Assembly: GCA_963921935.1 (NCBI GenBank)
Contig: OY998176.1
Span: forward strand, 86,406,960 to 86,470,959
DNA length: 64,000 nucleotides
Source: Galeruca laticollis
Taxonomy: Eukaryota; Arthropoda; Insecta; Coleoptera; Chrysomelidae
Direction of reading: 5' to 3'
In this document: one piece after another, positions 55,822 to 64,000 of the stretch
Layout: every line of letters starts with the position of its first letter
How positions within the stretch are numbered: position 1 is the first letter of the stretch
Notes under the pieces: generated by a model
The model's input: only the letters and a program-made list of their open reading frames with translations
Databases searched by the model: none
Told to the model about the DNA's origin: nothing
Made by a program: the position numbers and the translations under genes

Positions 55822-58800
55822 CTACAGCTCGCCTTCGAGTTCCAAGGTTATAATGAACTCTAGTATTTGGGATGGCTTCAACGAGGTTAGATCCTCACTC
55901 TTACAAGTTTCTTGTCCCAAGCATTTCTTGCGTTGACTTGCAATGGCGAGGCATTCCAGAACTAGGTGGTCAGAAGTTTCATCCTCCTCCCCACAGAATC
56001 TACACTCGTCAATCTCTGCTAGACCTATTCTCATTAAGTGCTTCCTAAGGCGGCAGTGTCCTGTAAGAAAGCCCGTGAGGAGATGTAGCTTATGTTTACT
56101 GAGGTCCAAATATTTTTTGGATCTAGCAGTGTCAAAATTCACCAGGAACTTTTTGGAATGTTCCAACACGGGAAGGCACCGCCAGAATGCTTCTCTTTCG
56201 GTTTCCTCTTTCTTCCGAAACTCTTTCTTGTAGGAGCATTTTGCTACACCACAGAAAGGCTCCGGGCCAATAAAGGGCATTTGTGCTCCTTTCCTGGCAA
56301 GTGTATTGGCCTCTTCATTTCCCGCGATTCCCGAGTGGCCAGGAACCCAGACTAAAGAGACCCTGTTATTCTTGACTAATTCATCAAGTTTTCTTCGGCA
56401 CTCCCATGCCAACTTTGAGTCAATGACATGGGAGCTCAATGCTTTGATAGCTGCTTGACTATCAGAATGGATCGATATGACACATTTCTGGTAGTTTCTT
56501 TCTAGGTTCATTTCCACGCATCTTTCGATCGCAAGTATTTCTGCCTGAAAGACGCTCGGGAAGGAGCCTAACGATAATGAGTATCTGGTGCCAGGCCCAA
56601 ATACTCCAGCGCCTGCTCCAATGGTGGTTTTTGAACCATCCGTATACCATCTAATGGTGTTTCCTTTGAGAGTTTGGGTGGTGTATTCCCTTTCCCAGTC
56701 TCTCCTCGTATTTAGCATCGTGGTGAAATTCTTTTCGATGCTTACTTTCCTGATCATTTCGTCACTGGGAAGATTCGCTCATGAGGTGTATCTTGTCAGA
56801 GACGACCCAGCTCCTTAATTTTTAATACTCTCATTGCCTGAACCCTCCTTAGATATTCTAAGAATTGCCTCTTGGGCAGATCTTTCTATTACCAGATGTA
56901 GAGGTGTGAGATCTGTAATGATCTCAAGTGTCCTAGTTGGACATGTTCTCATAGCTCCAGTGATGCACACACAGGCAAGCCTTTGAACTTTACGGAGGGT
57001 TTTCCTCGTGCTGTACTGACTTGCTTTTGTGTGCCAAACTATTGCCCCATACGTAATTGCTGGTCTCGCAATCATGGCGTACATCCATCGCAGTATTTTT
57101 GGGTTACAGCCCCACCTCTTACCAGCTAGATTTCTGCACGCCATCAAAGCTCTTATTGCTTTACTAGCAGTTATTTCAACATGCTTATTCCACAGAAGCT
57201 TACTGTCTATGGTTATCCCTCTGATTTCCATTCTATGATTTCCCCGTTTAAGGATAAGGGTTTCATGTCTGGAAGTGTTCTTTTCTGGGTAAATGTAATT
57301 ACTATGGTCTTGCTTGGGTTAATGTTTAGCCCCACTGACAAGCACCATTGCTCAATGATTCTGAGGCCCTTTTGTAATAAATCACACAAGGTGCTCTCGA
57401 ACTTGCCTCTGACTATTAAAACAATGTCATCGGCGTAGCCTATACATTCGAAGCCAAGCTCCGTTAGCCTGTAGAGCAACTCATATACAACCAGGCTCCA
57501 TAGAAGGGGAGATATCACTTCCCCTTGAGGTGTCCCCCGAGTGGCTTTAACTGAAGTGGTTTGATTCCCCACCTGTGTCTCAGCTATCCTCGTTGTCAAC
57601 AACTCATACATCCATTTTACAATGGTTTCATTCACTCCTCGCCTTTTTAGTGCTTCTTTGACAGACATATGAGTTGTGTTGTCAAAGGCCCCTGATATGC
57701 CCAGAAATGCGCACATTGTGATTTCTTTGTTGTTCAGAGTTCTCTGGATGACTTCTGCCAGCTGATACAGAGCCGTCTCAGTTGATCGACCCGCTCTGTA
57801 GGCATGCTGACATTTATGAAGTGGTATATTTTTCAGATTCTCTGTTCTTATGTAGTTATCCACTACTTTCTCCATCGATTTGAGTAGAAACGATGTTAGA
57901 CAGATGGGTCTAAAAGATCGGGGATCAGTCCCATCTTTTTTCCCTATTTTTGGTATGAAGGTTACCCTTGCCCTTCTCCATTTTCTAGGTATTAGACCCA
58001 CTGCTAGGCTTGACCTTTTGTAGTCTGGCCGCAGTGTGAGTGGAAGTGATCTTTTCGCCTTTTGGCCTTCCTAATCTCTTTATTGTACTGAGTTAGCTTC
58101 TCAGTGTACCTCTGCCAATTGCCGTCACGTTTGGCTCTATTAAAGAGCCAACGGACCTCTTTTCTGAGGTTTGACAGGTTCTCATTCCACCAAGGGGCGT
58201 CCTTTTCTGAACGAGCTTTTGAGAGTGGGCAACTGGAATGAAAAGCTTCCATTATTGCCTCACTGATCTTTTCAACTCTTTGTTCCAGGTCGTAGTGCGA
58301 GTGATTTACTCCATTCACTTCGACGTGTTCCAAATTGTCCTTCAGATTGGTCTCGTAAAGAGACCAATCAGTATATCTAGGATTTCGAATTGTAGGAATC
58401 GAGGAGGTATTTTCCTCTATCCTAAATTCGATGATCCTATGGTCGGAAAGTGATGGCTCGCTCATCACCCTCCAATCTTTTACATTTTTCCTAGCAGCAA
58501 CATTAACAATTGTTACGTCCAGGACCTCTTCTCTTCCTCTCGTGACAAAAGTGGGGGTTGTCCCCACGTTTAAGGTCTCAAGGTTATTTGCTAAGAGATA
58601 TTCTAATAAACACTCACCTTTTGCGTTGTTATTGGTGCTTCCCCACACGATATTGTGTGCGTTGGCATCACAACCAATTATAATTGGCAGCTGTCTGCCA
58701 TCGCAGTGTCTCACTAGCTCTTGTACCTCTACTGGCGGTGTCATCGGCCCGTCTCCAGCGAAGTAGGCAGAGGCAATGACGATGTCTCGGTCGATACCCC

Positions 58801-59090
58801 CAATGTTGAGGTGAACCATGATTGGAACAAGGTCCCGTGACACGTATTCTGAAACACAATATATTTTATGTTATTTCTTATGATTACACAGGCACGCGGA
58901 AATACTTGCCTTTGATCATAAATCAATTTAGAATCCTCACATGCCAAACCTTTGATTTGGCCTTCTTTGTTGATCCATGGTTCCTGGATCAGTACAATAT
59001 CCAGTTGTAGTCTAGCGAACAACCTTGCAATCACGGCTGAAGCTCCCTTCGCGTGATGCAGGTTAATCTGAGCTACATTCGTGAACGTGA
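55822..59090 (-). pseudogene. LINE ORF2: endonuclease, reverse transcriptase, RNase H, zinc finger (broken)
   Basis: The order on the minus strand starts with an APE-type endonuclease: NVAQINLHHAKGASAVIARL, LDIVLIQEPWINKEG with the Glu, and after a frameshift near 58850 GCDANAHNIVWGSTNNNAKG and SEPSLSDHRIIEFRI with the SDH. An internal deletion at 58002-58040 removes the EN-RT linker and first RT block. RT follows: WRRARVTFIPKIGKK, FLGISGAFDNTTH (motif A, usual first Asp is Gly), TRGTPQGEVISPLL and FECIGYADDIVLIV (motif C). A frameshift near 57220 leads to the thumb (57231-56815). Then RNase H (IRWYTDGSKTTIGAGAGVFG, AEILAIERCVE, SIHSDSQAAIKAL, WVPGHSGIAGNEEA) and a CX2CX8HX4C finger (CRFCGEEDETSDHLVLEC). 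The last frame (56757-55822) is intact. Confidence 0.9.
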
Positions 59091-59132
59091 AGGTGAATAA
59101 TTATGGATGAGAGAGTCCGAGTTACTCAGCCT

Positions 59133-60345
59133 CTATTCATCCCCCTCCTTTATCTTTCCCTGACCCTCCTCGACCACCATGGTAGTATCTCCCTCGGTAA
59201 TCGAGCAGGTTTCTTGATCTCGAGTCAGACTCTCGACCCCCAGGCTGCTCCGCCCAGCTTCCCGGGATGCAGAGGCAGTCTCCGCATTCCCAGTCATCCC
59301 AGCAGAGCCGGAGGAGATCTCGGGCTGACCCAAGGTCAAGCTTTCGTCTTATTTCCCCTTTCCAGAGGTTCCGGATGTAGAGGGTATCTCCATGTCCTTT
59401 GGATCCTCCGCGGGATTCTTCTTTTTTACCAGCCCCGAGACAGGGGTACGCCCAAAACGAAAGTTTAGCGCGTAACCTCCTGCCTTCAGAGCCTCCCCAG
59501 ATTGGTGGTCGATCCCAATCGTGAGGATAGTTCCCTGTCCCTCTTTTTTAGAGTTTAGGATCTTCCAAGCCTCAGTACTGAGGTTGGAGTTCTGAACCTC
59601 GACAAGTTGGAGGATCTTCTCCAGTTTCATGTCTTGGCTTCTTGGGAAGAATACTGTTATGGTGACCGGCTTTGGGATGTCGTCTCCACTTCGAGCCACC
59701 AATTCGGGTCCTTCCCAAGAGTTTAATTTCGGGGCTGACCTCATAAGCCAGTCTGCCCATTCTTGTGATCCACAGTCCACCAGTATCATTCCACAACGGA
59801 AATGGATACCTGAGAAGTGGATACCTTTCTCTTTGCTCTGGCATAGCTCTTCCACCAGAGTGTCTTCCAGTGTGGAGAGCTGCTCCGCTTTCAGGATGAC
59901 CCCAGGATAATCCTTGGGCATTATTCCCACCCTAAAAGCTTTCTCTGTTTTGACAGCTGCTGCGTAACCAGTGGCTTGCCCGGTTACTGTTGCAGCTGTT
60001 TTTGATTTCTTGCTTTGAGGCCTAAGCGCAGGAGTTATATGCTCCGGGCCTCTTTTAAGCTTTGTTTTCCCCGTTGGTGATTTCTTCGGGGGGGTTGGGC
60101 GCTGAGTTACCTGCTTCCTGGCCTCTTCAGGGGATATTCCCTGATTGAGGAGTCGCAGGTATTTCCGCACCCCTGCTCCACTGAGGCCTTTTCTCAATGG
60201 GTCTCAGTAGGAGGTCGAACGGCATACGACCTTTGTGCCGTTTGGCTTTTTTTCCCTTTGTGAGGTGCCCGGATGAAGAGGTGGAAGTTTTCTCCACTAC
60301 TTTTCCGGTGAAAGTCTTACTTTTTCTTTCCATGAGTGATCCCAC
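59133..60345 (-). pseudogene. LINE ORF1 (DUF4780-type), one frameshift
   Basis: The ATG at 60345 (or MERKSKTFTGKVVEK at 60333) opens a basic, Ser/Thr-rich N-terminus. A one-base slip near 60190 moves reading into the frame 60197-59349: LSGAGVRKYLRLLNQGISPE, a KSPTGKTKLKRGPEH basic stretch, and then the DUF4780-like domain (VGIMPKDYPGVILKAEQLST, FSGIHFRCGMILVDCGSQEW, NSWEGPELVARSGDD). The stop at 59349 (GTSGKGK) may be secondary, because the same strand stays open from 59339 to 59133 with a similar Ser/Gly/Glu-rich composition. ORF1 proteins of R1-like elements bind element RNA. No CCHC knuckles are visible here. Confidence 0.75.
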
Positions 60346-60721
60346 GAGATGCTATGGTCATTACGGTCCACCGCTGCAGAGGTAAGGGGTTCAATACAAT
60401 GAAGTTCCCCCCGGTGCTCCAAGGTCGAAACCAGTAAGGACTTTTCTTCTATATAGCCACGCATTCTTTGGCCCGGTTTCCTACCTTGAATTTAGGTTTT
60501 TAATGAGGTTGTCTCCTCTTGGTCCGGGCAGTAAAGCCAAGACCCCCCCATCCCACTGACCCGCGAGACTTGACCACAGACAGCCAGGAAACATTCGTAT
60601 AACAGGTGATTTCGAGTTAAGCTCGAAATTTCACCCGGCATCGTAACCCTGTGTGCAATCCCTTAGCCACGATACTACAGCTGGGACAGGTAAAGTTGGT
60701 CCGCGGCAGGGATTTTAGGTA

Positions 60722-60917
60722 ATAAATGGACATTCCTGGTTTTCACCTGTCACCCTTCAAATGTACTTTTTATGTATTTTCTCCCAATTAAATTACCACA
60801 TTCCTACCGTTTTCGAAACTTTTCAAAAAATTGAATCTAATGAAACTACTGTGCTTGACCTACTCAGTATAATGACTGACTGATAAAAAACTTTGTCTAT
60901 AAATTAGAGAACAATTT
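60722..60917. other. continuation of the LINE target sequence
   Basis: TGGACATTCCTGGTTTTCAC and CTGTCACCCTTCAAATG near 60728-60765 are an inverted, imperfect copy of AATGAAGGGTGTCAGGTGAA and AACCAGGACTGTC near 53277-53309. These may be the two subterminal zones of the DUF7869-type element, placing the LINE inside it. Confidence 0.5.
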
Positions 60918-61254
60918 TTATGGCTTCAAAGCCAAAGTTCAGTTGAAATATTTTGACGCAATAAGCGAGACAAAACAGCAAAATGAGTTAATTGCATTTT
61001 ATCGAAAATCTATCCAATACATTGAAAAATGGAAAGACTTTTTTGAAGAAAGTTGGCACAGAGTTGTTGGAAAATTAAATTTAAAAATAAAATTTTCAAT
61101 ATTTTCAGATTTTGAGCAGATTATTAAACAAATTAACAATCCAAATTTTTGTATCTATTGTAGATTGTATCTTCCCTTTATACATTTTTACTCTTCAACT
61201 TTTGTAATACAGTTAAAGTGCTTGATGCTGCGGAGATTTCTTCTTCCCGTTTGA
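60918..61254 (+). pseudogene. fragment of an hAT-like protein (uncertain)
   Basis: The plus-strand frame reads FYGFKAKVQLKYFDAISETK, then AFYRKSIQYIEKWKDFFEES, VGKLNLKIKFSIFSDFEQII and KQINN. An aromatic/lysine-rich IEKWKDFFE segment of this type occurs in hAT-like insect repeat proteins. It has no catalytic motif. After 61140 the frame is probably no longer coding. Confidence 0.35.
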
Positions 61255-61404
61255 TACAGGTTTCAATGGTAGAGAGCAGAGCAGAGTTTTTACAGTTGTC
61301 TTTGGTAACACCTTTAATGAGTCTTCAGCTTCTTCTCAGTTTGATGAATCTAGCTCTGCTATATTTCATCATCAGTTATTGCTTCCTGAAAGTCGATTTT
61401 TTGT

Positions 61405-62240
61405 CACGCTAATTTTGAATGACGACTCGTTGAAGCTCAATGTCTGCTTTACTACTGACTATCAGGTCTGCTAATGGCATTCAATCTTCTGGATCAAAAG
61501 AATATTACCCTTCATCAGCAGAGTCCAGTGAAGACCATAACTTCTTCCACGACGATCTTATTGCTGATTGAGGTACAGTATCCCAGGCTGCTGCAAACAT
61601 GAATACAGTATCTTTCAAGTTGATTGATTTCAAAGTCACAGTGATGTCATTATTCCAGCTAACAGCCTCAAGCAAAATCTTATGTTTTGGTTCATTGGTT
61701 GTAACAGAGGAGTGGAGTTTGGAGGCATGAAAAGAGCCTTAATGCATACATTTTCTGACATTAACACATCATTTGGTCCATGTCCTGGTGCATTATCAAG
61801 GACAAGTAGTGCATTTTCAGGTAAATTTCTTTTCTTGAGAAACGAGTGTACTTAATGTACAAATCCAGTGTGGAACCATTCATGGAAGATTTCTTTTGTT
61901 GTTCATGCCTTATTTTGACATTGATAAGGGAAAGGCAAATTTTCATTGTTAAAGGTCCGCGGATTCTTAGCCTTACCAAGAGCCTAAAGTTTCAATTTGT
62001 GAGTACCTGTGGCATTTGCGAAGGGTAAAATAATTAATTGGTCTTTTGGAACTTTGAAACCATGTGCACAAGCTTCATTTTGATGAACATAACATTTTTG
62101 TGGCAATAATTCCTCAACAATCTGCTCATATGCATTGGACACCTGGTCACATATAAGACCTAGTTCATCTACATTAGGGTATCCCAAGAAACAAGCAAAA
62201 AGATTTTTGCATACGCTCCATTTTTCTTTCATTGCACCTC
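61405..62240 (-). pseudogene. Tigger (jerky-like) DDE transposase fragment E
   Basis: The minus strand reads ICDQVSNAYEQIVEELLPQK, CYVHQNEACAHGFKVPKDQL and ILPFANATGTHKLKL, then after a frameshift NLPENALLVLDNAPGH (second Asp; wording from an overlapping frame), ENVCIKALFMPPNSTPLLQP, and DITVTLKSINLKDTVF. ANATGTHKLKL and LFMPPNSTPLLQPMD are hallmarks of Tigger/jerky transposases. Where the family has NADET (first Asp) this copy has NAYEQ, and the third Asp after LLQPM is lost by a deletion. It is therefore dead. It belongs to a different Tigger lineage from copies A-D. Confidence 0.75.
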
Positions 62241-62369
62241 GGTAAAATAAATAAAAAGTATCATTGCAACTTTAGGTCAAAGGTGAACATAAGATCTTGT
62301 ATATGGGGAATACTAGGGAAAAATTGTAAAATACATTTTTTCCTTGGTACGTAAGACACCATTTCATTC

Positions 62370-63874
62370 AAAGCAGATATTTATTAACTTATTACAGCAA
62401 AATTAGTGAACAAATTTTCGGTTCAACGTTTGTTTTTTACAATCAAGATAGATCTGTTTTTGTTCCTCCTCTACCGTTATTACTCAATGAAAGTTCTGCA
62501 TCATTTTTACAGCTCTTTCAGCTAATCGTTCACTATTCTAAGCACTGATAATGTATTTTTCTCATATAGACACACTGCGTTATTCTCTCATGAAGAGGGA
62601 CCCTCCTTGAGAAAACTATCAATTTTGAGTCTAGAAAACAATGAATGGGTTGTGACAGATATGATCATCGATGCTTTTTTTGAGTAAAAAAATTATATAA
62701 AATGACAGGTAACAATTGCTTGATATATATGTATAATATAATAAACAATTACAAAATCGAAGTATCAAACTAGCCATACTAACCTTCGATGGAGTGTATT
62801 TTTTTCCATAATATGGCAACATTTTCTCTTTGTAAATTTGCCACAATTTTTAATTTTGTTTCTTTATTCACATCCTCATCAGAAAGTGCTACTATTGCTA
62901 TTTCATCAGTCAAATAATACCATAAATGTTACATTTTCGTAAGCTTTCAAATATTTCAAAAAACACAAATCTTGGTAGGGAGCTTTAACTGCCAAAATGT
63001 ATTTAAGCCATGATTTAACGTAGATTGTCACGATAAACAAGCAGATGTCTAACAATGCTTCATTATCATTGGTTTTAAATTTCAGCTGAGAACTAAATAA
63101 GATAGTTTTGAGGAGTAAATCGCTCGGACCATCCATCTAGCTTGGTGCATAGCATTGGAAGGTCTGATTTAATTTTTTTTATGCATCTCCACACGATAGA
63201 AAATTTACAAGCTCTCTATAATCCTCTCTGATCATAATAATTTAAGTTCAGTGTGGTAAAACTCAATTTTGGGTATGGCTCGGAACAATTCCACAGTATC
63301 TTTATAGCACTGTATTTTAGAGGTATCGATATTTTTCCATTTATCTTTGAGCTTTTTAAACAGTGGGACATCAGAGCTTGTTTAATTTTCACTTCGAATA
63401 CTGCCTTTAATGTCAGTTCGTACACATGATGACGGTAAGCACCATTGAAAAAACCTGAATTTGAAGCCATAGTATCAGAACAGAGAATTTGGGCATTTTT
63501 TCGAGATTTCAATCTAAAATCGCTGGCCAAATAGCCTACTTCTGTTCTTTGCCTATAAAATGTTCCAGTTTCAGTACAGCAATGATTCGTTCTTCAAGTC
63601 CATATGAAATAACTGTGGGCAAACGTTCTTGTTTTAATTTTAGAGCAATCAATGCTTGTAAGAGTTTACCATTCCAATGTAAGATGACTACATCCGGTAC
63701 ATTGTTATGGAAATCAGTTTTTATGTTTTCCGCACATTCCTTTCGTTTTTCTGCTCGGATTCTTAGAATTGAAGACTTACTTATCGGAAATTCATCAATT
63801 TTAAATCCAAATGCATTAATTGTAGCTTCAAGAATAAACACAGAATCACGTGTTGTCAGCATGTTTAAGTACAC
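62370..63874 (-). pseudogene. RNase H-fold repeat protein with CX2H-type motif, family unknown
   Basis: The minus-strand frame from 63874 reads TRDSVFILEATINAFGFKID, SKSSILRIRAEKRKECAENI, VVILHWNGKLLQAL and LPTVISYGLEERIIAVLKLE. After a frameshift come QILCSDTMASNSGFFNGAYR and HHVYELTLKAVFEVKIKQAL, then RDDYRELVNFLS, LLDICLFIVTIYVKSWLKYI, LAVKAPYQDLCFLKYLKAYE, TDEIAIVALSDEDVNKETK and, near 62500, ITVEEEQKQIYLDCKKQTL. I know this architecture as a dispersed insect protein family. HWDGK..., CDTTxSNTG and (A)CRHHVYEL suggest an RNase H-like nuclease core as in hAT/P/Kolobok. Here the Cys before RHH is lost by a small deletion. Its superfamily is not settled. Confidence 0.5.
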
Positions 63875-64000
63875 ATGTTGCTTAAATCACATGGAACTTT
63901 ATTTACAATTGTTTTGACATAACATGATATGTGAAAAAAAATTAATGAACGGCTCTACAGCTGCAGCATCACTATACAATTTTTATCCAGTCACAATCAA
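63875..64000. other. window end, nothing recognised
   Basis: AT-rich sequence upstream of the CX2H-type frame. The N-terminal part of that protein would be expected here or just outside. Confidence 0.3.

Larger units (their letters stand above)
55738..60710 (-). mobile_element. R1-like LINE, near full length, 11-bp target duplication
   Basis: GATTTTAGGTA stands immediately outside both ends (55727-55737 and 60711-60721), an 11-bp target duplication. The 4973-bp element is clearly higher in GC than its surroundings. On the minus strand come a 5' UTR (60710-60346), ORF1 (60345-59133), ORF2 (59090-55822), and a 3' end whose minus-strand sequence finishes CCCCGTTAAAATCTAAT. It was inserted next to the DUF7869-type gene, whose flanking sequence resumes at 60722. 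ORF2 contains an internal deletion. Confidence 0.9.

Noticed and set aside
55943..56355. Plus-strand frames of 87-96 codons
   Set aside because: Antisense shadows of the LINE RNase H/zinc-finger region.
58238..58766. Plus-strand frames of 71-111 codons
   Set aside because: Antisense shadows of the LINE endonuclease.
63489..63917. 142-codon plus-strand frame with cysteines
   Set aside because: Complement of the CX2H-type protein frame, which carries the recognisable motifs.

Overview
This window looks like gene-poor, AT-rich insect DNA, probably from a beetle. That inference rests on the mix of transposon families and on spliced, GT..AG-intron coding fragments; no single marker proves the order. 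There is no bacterial-style operon, CRISPR array, rRNA or tRNA that I can support. Almost all coding potential belongs to transposable elements (TEs). Most are broken by stops, frameshifts and deletions, and many are inserted inside one another. The one good host-gene candidate is a pair of short, correctly spliced exons at 52797-53034.

Layout. 0-4.9 kb: LINE fragment, Tigger/pogo element A, a hairpin, the first array (A) of a ~173-bp tandem unit, and a LINE 3' end. 5.8-11.4 kb: a mariner-type foldback, a TIR element carrying a spliced THAP-domain gene, and a LINE reverse transcriptase split by a complete Harbinger element (TTA target duplication) that encodes a nuclease and a MADF/BESS protein. 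11.7-16.8 kb: Tigger B, bounded by TIRs and TA. 17-23 kb: RTE-like LINE debris, hAT debris with a small MITE, a DUF7869-type gene and a truncated R1-like LINE. 23.4-26.4 kb: Harbinger 2 with array B inside it. 28-35.5 kb: a Ty3/gypsy gag-pol remnant split by a 3.85-kb TIR element (itself holding a foldback) and by array C. 35.5-37.9 kb: a Jockey/CR1-like LINE. 39.2-39.6 kb: a solo LTR. 40.5-48.7 kb: an IS630/mariner fragment, Tigger C, and Tigger D split by a mariner with ~490-bp TIRs. 49.8-51.7 kb: hAT MITEs (one with an 8-bp target duplication), a GC-rich hairpin and an RTE tail.

52.8 kb to the end: two 5' exons of a host gene (possibly YIF1-like). The sequence after them holds a second DUF7869-type gene, a nearly full-length R1-like LINE with an 11-bp target duplication, and fragments of another Tigger and of a CX2H-type RNase H-fold protein of unknown family.

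How the parts relate: the two-gene Harbinger elements pair a nuclease with a DNA-binding partner. The Tigger transposases pair an N-terminal helix-turn-helix with family-specific repeated motifs near the element ends. LINE, hAT and mariner copies are passengers. The insertion order can be read at many places because coding sequence resumes on the far side of the inserted element.
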